A stretch of 64,000 bases of DNA, from contig OY978526.1 in assembly GCA_963854835.1 (NCBI GenBank), positions 92,015,140 through 92,079,139 of the forward strand. The letters run 5' to 3'. The DNA comes from Megamerina dolium. Lineage: Eukaryota; Arthropoda; Insecta; Diptera; Megamerinidae. The notes beneath the pieces were generated by a model. The model was not told where the DNA came from and made no database searches. It saw only the letters and a program-made list of their open reading frames with translations. Positions 47,386 to 59,806 of the stretch are shown here, piece after piece (position 1 is the first letter of the stretch; each line of letters starts with the position of its first letter). A program made the translations under genes and the position numbers.

Positions 47386-47639
47386 GTATACATATATCTA
47401 AATCGTTTCGATCATATGATTTCAATTTTGTCTTTAATAAAAACATGTTTATCTTTTTTTTATTGTTACACTTTATTTTTATTGCATTTTTTACGAATTT
47501 CTTAGTATGTGTTTAAAATTTTGTTTGTATGTTTTTTATACCCTGCACACGAGGCATCAGGTATATTCATTTTGGTGAGATGTGCTTATATGTAACCACT
47601 TGAATGAAGCTGTGAAGGTATAAAAAATTATTATTATAA

Positions 47640-47755
47640 TTATGTATTTTTGTTAGGGGATGTTGCACTGCGACCTATAAGATCTATTGTGCGCCTTCGT
47701 TGACCTAGAGTATATCTCTTAGCCCAATTCCCTAAATTAAATGTAGTATTAAGAA
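47640..47755 (-). mobile_element. LINE 3' UTR fragment
   Basis: GCACTGCGACCTATAAGATC, then TATTGTGCGCC and AAATGTAGTATT match the 3' UTR of the LINE at 24421-25345. An ATT run precedes it at 47628-47640. Confidence 0.65.
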
Positions 47756-47962
47756 ATAATTATATATATATTCTTGATTAGCGTCGTCTCCATAAACATT
47801 ATTTTTTTTGTTTACAGAGAGCCACGTCTACTACTTCATATAGCTTCATTATTTATGATTATTTATACTCAAAATTGCACCACCATATTTTCATATTTTA
47901 CCTAGGCTGACTGTAAGGCAATCTTTGTTTCTTTGTTGAGGTTTGACTGAAAACCTGATGTT

Positions 47963-48297
47963 GTTTATACTCTGCAACCAAGTAAGAGGGTATATTAATT
48001 TTTGCAGCTGCTTGAAGGAATCTCCGGGTATATGGTAAAATACAGATATTATTGGTAAACGTCACTTTCATAGTCGATTTATAGAGAAGCGTTCACGTTT
48101 CCGCCTGTCTATTACAAAGCTGGTTTGCACGATAGCTTGAACAATTTGATTAATTAATTTGATTAAATATGATTAAGAAAAATATTTGAAATATATACGA
48201 TTACCTATGTAGAGACGAACGTGTACAAAAGATAGGCGGGATACACTAATTTCTTGTATACCTTCCCAAAAGTCTATTTTTGGGTGCAGGGTATAAC
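47963..48297. mobile_element. Putative MITE with 16-bp ends
   Basis: GTTTATACTCTGCAACC at the left and GGGTGCAGGGTATAAC at the right are imperfect inverted repeats. ATACCCTGCAC at 47568 is a related half-site. This terminal motif is widespread in flies. No coding capacity. Confidence 0.45.
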
Positions 48298-48879
48298 TCA
48301 GTTGGTCTAGACTGACTGAAACTTATTTATTTATTTATTTCTTGTTTATTTTGTTCTCGTATATAGTCGAACGTGCATGTATGCACGTATTTATACAAAG
48401 TAAATACGTTATACATATATACATACATAAAGCTATAGTTGTAGTTCAGCTACATATATACGCAAACAATTTAAAAACGGCGAAAAGTGGTCAGCAACAG
48501 ATCTTCCAATATCTACACCAAGGGTCAGGGTTATCTCTTGTGTTTTATGACATTTCAGTTTTTATTATTAACCCTGTTGTTGATTAGGTTCAAACAAGCT
48601 TATGACGTACATACATGCTTAGTGGTTATTTCCATCGTTTTTCATTGATAATATTTTATTATATGTACGTATACATATCTGTGGCCAAAAGTTATACGAA
48701 TTTTAAAATTTTGAAGATGTTAGCTGCTTTGGTATAATCGCAAGAATTACCTGTAATTAAAAATGGAAATTTGGGTTCTTTTTCTCCGAGAAAAGAAGCT
48801 TAAATGAATATACATATATTTTTGCGGTTTTCTTCAGTTTTCTCGAAAGTTTTAAACGCAAACTTTCCGAAAATTTTAC

Positions 48880-48972
48880 ACAACACTGACATTACTTTCT
48901 CTGAGCTTTTTCAGCGAGCTCTTTCAGAAGCAATTTCATGGCAAATTATTACTGCCGGAAGAATTGCTTGGA
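48880..48972 (-). mobile_element. SINE body fragment
   Basis: CTGAGCTTTTTCAGCGAGCT, then CATGGCAAATTATTACTGCC and GGAAGAATTGC match the SINE bodies at 22860-22945 and 37625-37710. Confidence 0.6.
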
Positions 48973-49200
48973 CAATTTCCAGCTCAGATGAAAGAATGCT
49001 CGGAGTGTACGAAAGAAAAGTTCTACGCAAGATTTTTGGACCTATTTGCGTTGGTGGCGAGTATCTAATAAGGCACAACCATGAGCTGTATGAGTTGTAT
49101 ACCGACACCAACATAGTAAAGCGCATTATAATTCTTCGCTCCGACTAAGAAAGTGTTGTATCCAGAACCCGCTGGTGGACCATGCAGAAGACTAACCTAA
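48973..49200 (+). mobile_element. RTE-like LINE fragment
   Basis: The plus frame reads SSDERMLGVYERKVLRKIFG, then PICVGGEYLIRHNHELYELY and TDTNIVKR, which is the sequence after the reverse transcriptase palm in the family at 26725-28130. It abuts the SINE fragment without a gap. Confidence 0.7.
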
Positions 49201-51179
49201 ACCTAGTAGGGAAGAAAGAGCAAAAAAGTAAACGAATAGAAAAATTTCCATCACTTACAAAAACCGATATAATTTTATTTGTTATTTATTTGATATATAC
49301 ATATCTACTTTGTTATACCTTTATATGGCTAATTTTATGGCTAGTCTTGTTGAACCAGTCTCTAAATGTGAACGTGATTTTAATGAATATACAGGGTATG
49401 ATAGATTTTATCAATCCTACATATTTTATATGATTATTTCATTTTAACTCTTATTGGCAAATAGATAAACAGTCGCTCTTTGTCCTGAAACTGGCTCAAC
49501 ATGAAACAAACGCTTTCCGATTTGATCCGCCATCTAGGGTCGCATCCAATATGTGACTGGAATGTCCTTACGGATTATTATTTTGACGAATATTTTTTAT
49601 GATTTTAATAATAATAATATGATGGTGATTATTTGTATAATTATCACTGTGATTATTATTTTTATTATGATGATCCAATAATATATGTAGTTATTTTTAT
49701 CACAATGCCTTTTCAAGAAATATGGTATATACACAATATACAATTTGTTGATAACGTAAAACATAAGTTGTAAATAAGTACTTACGTATACTTATAGAAA
49801 ATATAATATAAAAAGAAATATATACATATACATATAAGATTTATAGAATTATATGTTTACTATTGAATTATTTATATTATCAAAATAAAATAATAAAAAC
49901 AAAATGAAAACAATTATTTCAATTTGATAACCTTTCTTTTCATGGAGTTGAGTTATAAATGCCTACAAATAAAAAAAAAGGTAAGCCATTGGAGATTCTT
50001 AATCATGCCTGTACTTGAATAGGTACACAGTGCAAAATCATACAAATTGCAAGTATTTTGGATTTATTACTGTAATATTAATAATTTTTGAGCATGTCTA
50101 AATATGAGATTTAAGTAGGGTCGTGTTTGCACAAATGTATACACACATTTTTATATACAGAAGAAACCAAAGCGACCGAACAATTAATAAATTCTATATT
50201 ACTCAAGAGGAATTTGGGTCACAAATGCATAGGGTAAAGAAAACAGATAAGCATTACCAAACTTTTGCAGGTATACCCATACTTCAATATTAGTGAAATG
50301 AAGGGCTTAATATATATTTAATAAATTTAATTTGTTACAAAAAAAAAAAAAAATCGACCCCTTGAATAAATTCCGAAATTTGTGAAATAAACAAAAAATA
50401 CTACCAATATCATTTTACTGTCAAATTGAACTTGCAAAAAATTCCTTTCGTTTTGACTAGTAATAGACATAGTAACAAAAATAAGTCCTTCATTACGGAT
50501 AAGTTGGAAATGTTGTAGCTTTTTGGTTCAGCTCGTTTGTGAATACAAATCAAAAATTAGAAGTGATTGTGATTGCCAGAATACGGTGATTATTCCACTA
50601 ATTTTAAAAATGTTTACTGATTTCATATGATTAATCATATATTGCAAAGTCAAGTCATAAGAAATACTCACACGTACAAAAAGTTATTAACAACGATTTA
50701 AGCAAAAAACCTTTGTCTGAATGCTGAAAACACCTTGAAACAGATTTTTAGAGTGAGCGGAGAGATTTAGCGTGAATAATGCTAAATTTTATACTCTATA
50801 TGCATTCTAAAAGAGTTTAGATTACCCATGAAGCTGATATTGCCTTACTTTGCCCTATGAATATACACGTCTATAGAAGTACTATATAGTACATAGCATG
50901 AACCAATTATTATCTCTTTGAATCATGAGTACATAGGAACACAACCCACTTTTTCATGAAAGCAATGTTGCCTATTAAATTGTTACTTAAATGAAATGCA
51001 TTCACAAATTGTGAATACATCAGAAGCAGACAATTGACTAATGTATGTATATACAAAATAAATTTATATAGAAGCATTTCAAGTTCATATTAATTACAAT
51101 AGATATAAAGTATACATATATGTATATTACCATCACGAAGATAGCAAAAAGTAGAGTGGAAGCTCATACACATAACAGA
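49201..51179. other. No recognisable feature
   Basis: AT-rich DNA with ATATACAT microsatellites. No coding or repeat assignment. Confidence 0.4.
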
Positions 51180-51181
51180 TA

Positions 51182-52832
51182 CAGTGGCTCCCAGCTTATT
51201 TCGTACAGTGACAGTTTAAAAATTGCTGCAGTCGTAATTCCTAATATAGCAAAAATTTGAACAAAATATAAATGCCATTTTAGAAAGGAAGGTTTGTTTT
51301 TTATTTTCCAAAATTTACTTTTTCAAAATTTTAGTGTTTGACACTATAAAAAAATAAAATAAGAAAAAAATAGGAAAATTCATGTCACAGCTTATTTCGT
51401 ACAGTCTCTTTAAGTTCAAACTAAAAACAAAGTAAGTTGATTTTAATATTTAGTTGACATCCCTTAGCGTTAATGACAGCCTGGAGTCTATTTGGCATTG
51501 AATCCACCAATTTTTGAGTGATGTCTGGTGTGATTTTTTTCCATTCTTCCATCAGTACCTTCTTTAGGTCTTGCTTATTAGAAATCTTGTGTGTTCTTAT
51601 TTTATTGTCCAAAATAGACCAAAGATTTTCAATCACATTCATGTCAGGTGACTGTGGTGGTGGAGACATCAAGTGTGGGCAGTTCCAAATAAGCCAAGAT
51701 TGCACAATCCCAGATTTATGTTTTGGGTCATTATCTTGGTAGTACCGAAATTCTTCCCGCAAACCCAGTTTGTCTGCACTTTGAAGTAAATTGTTTTTCA
51801 GAATCTCGAGGTACTTCATTTTGTCCATTGTTTCCTCAATAAAAACCAATTCACCTACTCCGGCTGCTGACATACAGGCCCAAACCATCACGCTACCGCC
51901 ACCATGCTTCACTGTGGGCTTAAGGTTCTCCTTGTTTAGCTCGGTATTCGCTTTACGCTAAACATATGACATTCCGTCCGAGCCAAAAATATTAAACTTA
52001 GACTCATCCGCGAAAATAACGGTATTCCAGAACGCAGGAGTCTTAATAATATGCTCTTTGGCGAAGTCAAGTCGGCGTTGTATATTCATTTTCGAAATGA
52101 ATGGTTTCTTTCGGGCTACTCGACCGTTCAAGTCATGATTGCGCAGCACACGTCGGACAGTTTCAGCACTGGATGATTTTCCTATTTCACGCTGAACCTC
52201 TGCAGCCAACTTCGGAGCGGATAACTTTGGATTTTTCTTAATTTTTCGTACAATATAACGCTCGTCTGATGCGTTGAAAATCTTATTAGGTGCTTCTCTG
52301 CCCTTGTTCTCCAACCGATTTTCGCGAACGAAGCGTTGAATGATGTATTGGACAGTTGAGGCACTTAAATTTGTCATTTCAGCAATTTTTCGCACACTCT
52401 GACCTTTCCTAAAATGGTTAATTACCAGTTTACGCTGTTCCATCGTTGTACGATGACCCATAAAGCTAAATGTTTAATTTACAGCACTTTAACTATTTAA
52501 AATAATAATAATAAAAATTGTTATAATAGTTAAAAAGGTCCAAAAACTCATACAATTCAAAAAAACTTTGTAACTGCGCGGCAGAATGAAACTTACTTAC
52601 ATTGAAGTTTGTGTACGAAATAAGATGTGAGCTGAAAATCAGCTGATCAATAGTTTTTCTCTCTTGCATAACAAAAAGAAAAATTTTTGGGGTTCCCCGT
52701 TTTCTTATTAGGTTTACTAAACACATACACAGACATCTACATTCAAAACTTATCGATAAGTTTTTTAGTTTCGATGTTACAGCCATGTACATAAAAATAT
52801 ATACACTGTACGAAATAAGCTGTGAGCCACTG
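51182..52832 (-). mobile_element. Tc1-family DNA transposon, copy 4 (1651 bp)
   Basis: Complete ends in minus orientation, flanked by TA (51180-51181 and 52833-52834). Same length and internal direct repeats as the other copies. Confidence 0.95.
51421..52461 (-). pseudogene. Tc1 transposase, copy 4, one nonsense codon
   Basis: A single TGG to TAG change at codon 168 (minus strand, 51958-51960), sixteen residues after the first catalytic Asp, splits an otherwise open 346-codon frame. All three catalytic acidic residues are present. It shares MGHRTT with copy 3, IIKTP with copy 1, and EETMDKM and the long C-terminus with copy 2. Confidence 0.92.
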
Positions 52833-53079
52833 TATAATAAATAGCTCTATACGTAGTGTGCAAACATTAACGACCTCTAAAGGTTCCTAAAGCGCACAGA
52901 CTGTTAGTGCACACACCCAACCAAATAAACAGTTGGCAACAACAAAATGGTATGTATATAAATGATGGACGAAATTATATATTATTAAATAATAATCAAG
53001 TAATGGTTTCAATAAAACCTGGCTCTGGCTTATGTCGAATGTTGAAGCCAGTCTTGTATTAGATACTCCTCTAACCCTT

Positions 53080-53815
53080 TCATCAAAAGAATCATTGTAA
53101 TATCGGACAGTCAGGATGCAATAAAAGACTTGCATTCGTCAACATTTAATTCTAGGTTAGTCTGGGAGATAGCTAATCTTCTCCAACAACTATCAGTCGT
53201 GAATCAAGTGATAGTACACTGGATTCCAGCACATTGTGGCTACGATGGTAATGAGAATTCAGACAGATTGGCAAGGGAGGGAGCTGAAAAGCAACCATTT
53301 GGACCCGAACCAATCCTGGGAATCAGCAAAGCTCACTACAAAAACTACATCAAACAAGAATATATGAGCAAAGCTAACGCAAGGTGGTCAAAAACTATTG
53401 GTATGGAATGTACCAAAGCTTTCTTTCCGCATTACTCGTTGAAAAACTCAAAATACCTTTTGAGTTTGAGTAAAGCAGAATTGAAACATGTGATAGGTAT
53501 AATTAGTGAACACCCATTCGAAATTGACAGACAGCTTAATATGCAGATTCTGTATGAAGGTTGATAAGACATCCATACACCTAATCACAGAATGCCCAGC
53601 CCTTTTCCGGGTGAGAAAACAAACACTCGGCAAGGAACTACAACAGACTACTAATCTATCTGAACTTGAATTCACAAGAATCAAAATGTTCTTTGAGAAA
53701 ATAGGAGGATATAATCTCTTCCAATATTAAACTCGGGTATGGCATAATAGTTCAAGTCGGACGCAATGCCATAGACAGTAATTGTCTAACCCTCACCAAT
53801 CTAATCTAATCTAAC
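53080..53815 (+). mobile_element. LINE 3' end: RNase H, tether, zinc knuckle
   Basis: The plus frame reads IIVISDSQDAIKDLHSS and VIVHWIPAHCGYDGNENSDR, then LAREGAEKQPFGPEP (RNase H catalytic Asp residues). The tether follows and, after a frameshift near 53550, CRFCMKVDKTSIHLITECPA and a C-terminus ending GGYNLFQY. The 3' end is a (TCTAA)n tail at 53799-53815. The reverse transcriptase is missing (5' truncation). Confidence 0.8.
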
Positions 53816-53964
53816 CCTTTCTCCTATAATATTTTCTCAATTTCTATCAATCCGAGCAATAGTTTTTTCTCGAAAAGCACAACAGTGAATTTGGCCTAGT
53901 CCATGATTTTGTATTCTCAAATTTATATTCGATAAGACATGTGTTTTTGGAAAATATTTGGATT

Positions 53965-54230
53965 TGACTTTTATACATAGTGGGTACAAAAGACCTCGTA
54001 TGGTCGCAGTGCCCATAACACTTGTGGTTGGCCCTCAGAGGTATAAGCCGTAGGGCTTATATTCTCTTACAGACTTCAGTCTGGTTTCGCGTGATCCATT
54101 TGATGAACAAGGAGTTTATCCTTGTTCCAACGTCACGCTCTTTTTTGATTGATTTATATAGTATTTCTGTCAGTACATATAGGAAATTCAGTATGAAGAA
54201 AATTATGTCAAACAACGTCTAGTGTCCTTT
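53965..54230 (+). mobile_element. LINE 3' region fragment
   Basis: GTACAAAAGACCTCGTATGG, then ACACTTGTGGTTGGCCCTCA and CAGTCTGGTTTCGCGTGATC match, inverted, the 3' region of the LINE at 56945-57780. The rest, up to about 54230, is poorly matched. Confidence 0.6.
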
Positions 54231-54369
54231 ATATAGGACAACCGATTTCGATGTGCAGTCAAAACTCGTGAGCATTAGGTGATTTCTGTTCATTTGGTGT
54301 TTATTGGTCGTGGGGTAAGGACGTAGCTCAATTCGAGTTTTTTTTTGGCTAGCTGCGAAGATTTGTAAC

Positions 54370-54990
54370 TAGTGGATGGGTAGGTTAGTTTAGATTATAG
54401 CGGCCGCCCTCTCTAATGAGGGAGCGCACATAGGCCATATTTAGGCCAGTTGTGATATCGCCACGCGGATTATTCCTCCATCTAGTTACTCGCTGAACCA
54501 ACCGGAATATTGAATGAATTTTTTGAGATTGATAATGTCAATCTGGGATAATTGGGCTAGGTCATTCAGTTGGTAGTGGCCTAGAAATTTTTTGGGATTT
54601 TTACATAAAGCAGTGCAGATAGATAGTAGATGTGAGATCGTTTCAAGTTCCTCCTCACCTCTGCAGCTTCTGCAAAAGTCATGAGCGAGGTTGCCTAAAT
54701 CTAATCTCACAGCGTGAGGACCTATATCGCAGTGACCAGTGACTACTCCCACATAAGTCGAGATGTCTACCCTATTAAGATCGGTAAGTTTGCGTGAACG
54801 TTTCTTGCTGAGTAGGGGCCACAGCAATTTCGTCGTCCTACCGATGGGTGTATCCATACGTCCATCTTTTCTGGAAGGCGTTGGTGATGATAACCTCCAA
54901 ATTATGCTTACACGTGGCTATGGGGATCTCTAACCGAGACTTCTCCTGGGTTAGAGGCTCTTTTGTACTCTGTCTTGCAAGCTCATGGGT
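54370..54990 (-). mobile_element. LINE C-terminal fragment and 3' UTR
   Basis: A minus frame (54486-54857) has the tether (RSRKLTDLNRVDISTYVGVV), the TGHCDIGPHAVRL motif and the knuckle CRSCRGEEELETISHLLSIC. Upstream, the end of RNase H (ELARQSTKEPLTQEK) is readable at about 54985. GC-rich 3' sequence (GCGGCCGCCCTCTC) precedes the low-coordinate end. Confidence 0.75.
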
Positions 54991-56944
54991 AAAGAAGAAG
55001 AAAAAATAAGATCTCTCAAGAAATTGATTTAGATCGCTGCAAAGAAAATATGTACGAAAAGTTAATAGACAAACTGGAAAAGAAAATTATATATTTCTAT
55101 AAGAAATTAGTTCCAAAAATCGCCAGACATCGCAAAAACGACGAAACATTGCCGATTCAATACCAGCTGCTCCACTCTTTTGCAAATTGATTGTTTTCAA
55201 TTATATGAAGTGGTTTCATACAGCTCAAACAGTTTGACAACAATTTGATGAACCAAAAAAAAAACATTATAAAAAATTAACATAAACATTTTTGTACTTA
55301 CACCAATAGTAGGTACATAAAGCCAACATATTAAAATGCACGAGCAACACAACTGCCAGTGGATTTTTTTTTTGTATCCAACAACACGAAAAGAATTTTA
55401 TTACAATGAAAAATTCTCAATGCCTTTGTTTACTCAAAATTGTTTCGTATGACATTACTATGGATGACATGAGAAACGATTCATAAACCTGTTTTTACAT
55501 GATCGGACGAGAATGTCCACATGTTATTTTGGGGAAAAAAAAACTAACCGAATACAAAATATAAAGAAATCTCTGAATGCATAAACTATTATACTATAGA
55601 GGTAGAATGAAAATAATATTGCAATCACACAAAAAATGACGACTACATGAATATAGGGTAAAACAACAATCGCTATGAAGTAGGTAGGTAGGTACTCGTA
55701 GGTAGGTAACAAAAACAACGAAACCAGAAACTTTTGTAGTTATAATAATTTGTCTGAAAAAATACGTTACAGAATTATTGATCGTTACAAGAACAAAAAA
55801 AAAAAAAGAAAAAAAAAAGAATAATAAATAAATACAATGAGCGAACCATTCACTACAAGGAAGCAGTATTGAAATGCCATACTAAGTATGTATCGTACTT
55901 ACTGACTTGTCCTACAAGAGTACAAGAAAGGGTATGAAAAATATATATGTATGAACGTATATATGACAATATGTTTACATATATGTATATGTACAGATAT
56001 GTACATCTGGTACATACCCAGAGTAAAAATGTAAGGCAAATTAGGAGAAAAGTATAATGGTTATTTTAACACGACGATCTCAAAGTAATGGCTTCTATTT
56101 CCCATTACAATGATATCTATTAAATAATTAGGAATATTGGTATAAATTCTTTCTTTTATTGATTCACTAGTTAACGAGAAACGAATGCATTACATTTACT
56201 AAGGACCTAAATGTTTTTTTTTTGCTATTATTGATTGGGTTATGTAGGTATAAATACAAAATACATAGGTGAATTGTATTGCTTATATATCTATAAGTAC
56301 CTATTTGTATTAAAGTGGAATGAGAAAATATTTTTTTTTAATGATTTGGGAATTCTTGCAAAAAGTTACCATTTTAGGTAAAACACTGCAAGAATATTTT
56401 GAAAGGCTTATTAACTCATGGAATGACAATTTTTCATTGCAATTCCATTACAAAAAAAAAAGAAAAAAGAATATATAAAAATACTTTCATACAAAATCAC
56501 ACCACCTTAATGTATGTACATATATCTATAATATGTATTATGAGGGGAAATACGTTACGAGTATGTTTCACGGAGCAGATGTTTAAAGGCATATGCTATG
56601 TCTGGCGATAGCATATTATTGTACAATGTGTCTGTAAAAAAAGACAATATACTCGCGAGATGCCCGAGGGTGGTTGAAATGTTCAAATTGTTTCTCATCG
56701 AATTGTGTCAGCTGATTCGTTTTATCATATACGAACAACATATTACCTGCGCTACATAATATCACGAAATACCTAAAGTTTATTTGCACCGGAGCATTCC
56801 AAATAAAATCACTCATTACTAAAAGGCGATTGGTAATGAAAAGTGGATCCCCCTAGCATTATCTAGAATTAAGGCTGAATCAATTTATTTGTACTTTGGT
56901 TTGTAACTTAAATTGACGTTGGAGCAAGAAAAAAAAAATCCTTG
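54991..56944. other. No recognisable feature
   Basis: AT-rich low-complexity DNA with A runs and a GTAGGTAG repeat near 55680-55710. No supported gene. Confidence 0.4.
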
Positions 56945-57780
56945 TCCATTAAGTGGACCACGCGAAACCAGATTGAAGTCTGCTAGAGGATATGAGCCCT
57001 ACGGCTGATACATCTGAGGGCCAACCACAAGTGTTACGGACACTGAGACCATACGATGTCTTTTGTACTCAAGCCCGTCTACGACACTAGAATTTCCTGT
57101 ACGTTTTTAATAAAAGATAGAATTGACCTTATCGAACTTTTGATGTTTGAAGCTGGTGTTGGGAAACTCAGTTGAAAGTGTTTGATTCGAAACCCGTCCA
57201 AGGTTGGGCATTCGCAAAAGATGTGGATCGATGTTTCATCCTCCTCCAGACAGAGTCTAGACTCCGTGTCAGAGGAGAATCCCATTTTGTCGAGGTACTT
57301 TCGTACTTAAACCAGTTATGCCCTGAGAAATAGAAATATTAATAGTAGATTTGTTTTGCTAAGGCTAATTCTGTTCAAAGTTTTATCAAAGCTGATGAGG
57401 GGTTTTGCTTGGCCTAGAGACCTATAAAATTTGTCCATTGTATTTGGTATTAGTCGTGATAATGTTTTTCTATCATAGTTTTGACCGATGTCCAGCTTAT
57501 ATCACAGAAAGGTTCTGGGCCTGTGAGTGGAGAAGACGAGCCAGCTCTCGCTATATCATCCGCCACTTCATTGCACTCAATTCCGTTGTGCCCCGACACC
57601 CAACATAATGTGACCTTATTTTGCATAGAAAGTTTTTGTAGGATAAGCAAGCATTCGGTGAATAGTTTGGAAGAGAACTCCCATGAGGAGAGAGATTTGG
57701 TGGCAGCTTGGCTGTCTGAGTAGTCTGTAAGTAGAACTCACCCTTAGTATAGCCACATTGTCAAGGGAAGTCTAGTTTAA
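56945..57780 (-). mobile_element. LINE 3' end: RNase H, knuckle and 3' UTR
   Basis: Minus-strand frames read YSDSQAATKSLSS, then KVTLCWVSGHNGIECNEVAD and DIARAGSSSPLTGPEP (RNase H), and after a gap CLEEDETSIHIFCECPTLDG (second half of the knuckle). The 3' UTR at 56945-57078 matches 53965-54115. Several frameshifts; 5'-truncated. Confidence 0.75.
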
Positions 57781-57949
57781 AATAAGCTTAAAATTAGCTG
57801 CATATGCTTTGCACATTACTGTATCTAGACGTATAAAATGACTTACTTTGATAATAATTTTTTTTTTCCAGGGAGCATGATCTTTTGGTCATTTCTTTAT
57901 TGAAAATTGATAAGAAAATTATTAGAAATCGCATTTTGGATTATGTTTT

Positions 57950-57988
57950 TATAAAATTCAAACAGAGTAATATTTGTAGTAATCATTT
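57950..57988 (+). promoter_or_regulatory. Candidate core promoter of the secreted-protein gene
   Basis: TATAAAA at 57950-57956 is followed 35 bp later by an initiator-like TCATTT (57983-57988), 40-50 bp before the ATG at 58031. The spacing is slightly long for a canonical TATA-initiator pair. Confidence 0.4.
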
Positions 57989-58030
57989 GTATTTCATGCA
58001 AAGCAAATTGTGCATGAATAAATAAACATA

Positions 58031-58925
58031 ATGAACGCACTAATGCAGATGTGTCTAATATTGGGTGTTGCCCTAATTTGTTGCACAAGAGTATGTATTA
58101 TTACAAATCTGAAATATTCGTTAAATGTAAGTAATCGAAATCGTGTAATTTTTTTTTATTCAACAGTTGACGCAAGCAAATGTGCTTTTTCGTTTTGCTT
58201 TGAACTTTACAAGCGATAAAAGCGACACAGAAAGTGATGAGACCAATAGTGCAGCCTTGGCCGAAGCGAAATTGTCTATTATTCCATTCACCATCATATT
58301 CGAAAATGGTGATATTAGCATAAATAATAATGACAAAGCAAATAGCAATGAAGTTGAAAAGGAAGATCAAGAGAATGATACTTTTACTTCAGCAACTGTT
58401 GCACCATTCGCGACTGAAATTACTAACACCACCTGGGACGATATTTGGTCACAACGAGATTCTCTGAACATTAAGGCTAACAATCAGTTACAGTTAACAC
58501 GACATGTCATCGCAAAAGTGCAACAAGAAATTCAAAAATTTTCCGCAAATAATCCCCATTTTGCAAACAAATTGAAATTGACCAGTGATTATTTGAAAAA
58601 AGTGGATGATGTGAATACTGAAAATATCGACGTTTCAACGGATCCAAAAGATATTCGTAAAAAATTTGATATTTTACGCGAATATATCAATCTGGTTGAA
58701 GATTTGATCGATAGCGGTAGAACCCAGAATACGTTGAATGATGTCATCATCAATGCTGGTGTTGACGAAAGTAATCCAACTGTAATGGAACGCACATTGA
58801 TGCGGTTATTGTTGGAGAAATTGAACGTTTTCAAAATCCAAGATGAAATTGAGGAAGAAGTTCTTCGTGTTGAGGAGGCATGGCAAAAATATGTTAAAAC
58901 AAAACTTATTGAAGTTGCACTATAA
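58031..58925 (+). CDS. Secreted protein of unknown family (two exons, 272 aa)
   Basis: Exon 1 (58031-58090) encodes MNALMQMCLILGVALICCTR, a typical signal-peptide core. A 76-bp intron with GTATGT donor and TTTATTCAACAG acceptor (58091-58166) joins in phase 0 to exon 2 (58167-58925). The mature part begins near LTQANVLFRFALNF and has an acidic Ser/Thr segment (SDKSDTESDET) and an Asn-rich linker. It continues with long, probably helical stretches (QLQLTRHVIAKVQQEIQKF; DEIEEEVLRVEEAWQKYVKT). There are no Cys pairs, repeats or enzyme motifs that I recognise. An AATAAA at 59035 lies 110 bp after the stop. I cannot name the family; salivary, gut or reproductive secretion is only a guess from the architecture. 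Confidence 0.75.
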
Positions 58926-59034
58926 ATGTTGAACGATATTGCTGCTGATGATGGTGAAACAACCATTATTCAACAATAATTTTTAAGATTGAAATAAGAA
59001 TGCAAATTGTGTAAAAAACACATACTAATATGCT

Positions 59035-59040
59035 AATAAA
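59035..59040 (+). terminator. Polyadenylation signal AATAAA
   Basis: Canonical hexamer (within AATAAATAAA) 110 bp after the stop of the secreted-protein gene. Confidence 0.6.
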
Positions 59041-59149
59041 TAAATTAATCAGTAAAACAAGTTTAATTTTATGCTTTTATATAGGTAGCTAGGTGGCTGC
59101 TCGAGCCCGCTAGCTCGAACTTGTGAGGTTATCTAAATTATAAAATCAT

Positions 59150-59610
59150 AAATGTGACTTGCACTTACTTCAGGGTGCCGGGCATGTGCACATCAGATGC
59201 AGGATAGTCTTCTTACCTTCGTTTTTGAAGCTTATGCAGAAATTATACGTTAAGCGGCCTTATTCTATTCTTCTAATATGTTTGCCGGGAACGCAAAGGG
59301 TTGTAGTGACACCTTTCACCTTATTACTAGCTTACAGGTGTTCAGGGGAGTAGTATAACTTGCAAATTCAGTAAGGAGTTCTAAAGTGGTGTCATTTCAG
59401 GCTAGTTCCTCTACCCTACAATCTCCTAGAACGTCATTGTGACCCAGTACCCACATTAGTTGCAGATTATAGTGTTCAACCACCTCATCAAGAGATCTAA
59501 GGCAGTGAAATGGTGTCTTTGATGCTATAATGCGCGACCCTATGGCTTTTACAGCAGCCTGACTTTTCGAAATTATCCTAATATCTCTCGAGGGGATATT
59601 TTTGGCATTA
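59150..59610 (-). mobile_element. LINE RNase H remnant
   Basis: The minus frame reads IISKSQAAVKAIGSRIIA, then YNLQLMWVLGHNDVLGDCRV, a decayed type I RNase H (the DSQAA aspartate is changed to Lys, and the GHNGIxGNE motif is eroded). Further 3' pieces are unreadable. Confidence 0.6.
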
Positions 59611-59693
59611 AATTAACTTTCTAATCGAGTAAATTTTTCAATTTGGAATTAAGTAATCCATTATTTTAATTTCACCTACGATTACGACCGGAT

Positions 59694-59775
59694 GCTAGCA
59701 TGTCCTCCTCAAAAACGGACGGTTCTACGCCCCGGAAGCAGTCTTCCGCGCAGGTCGGCTAAAGCCGAACAAAAA
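59694..59775 (+). other. Short GC-rich fragment of unknown origin
   Basis: An 80-bp GC-rich patch in AT-rich surroundings opens with an ATG frame reading SSSKTDGSTPRKQSSAQVG before a stop. It looks like the start of a gag-like or ORF1 sequence of a retroelement, but that is only an impression. Confidence 0.3.
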
Positions 59776-59806
59776 AACAAAGCATTTCAGAATTCCTGCT
59801 ATTTTA

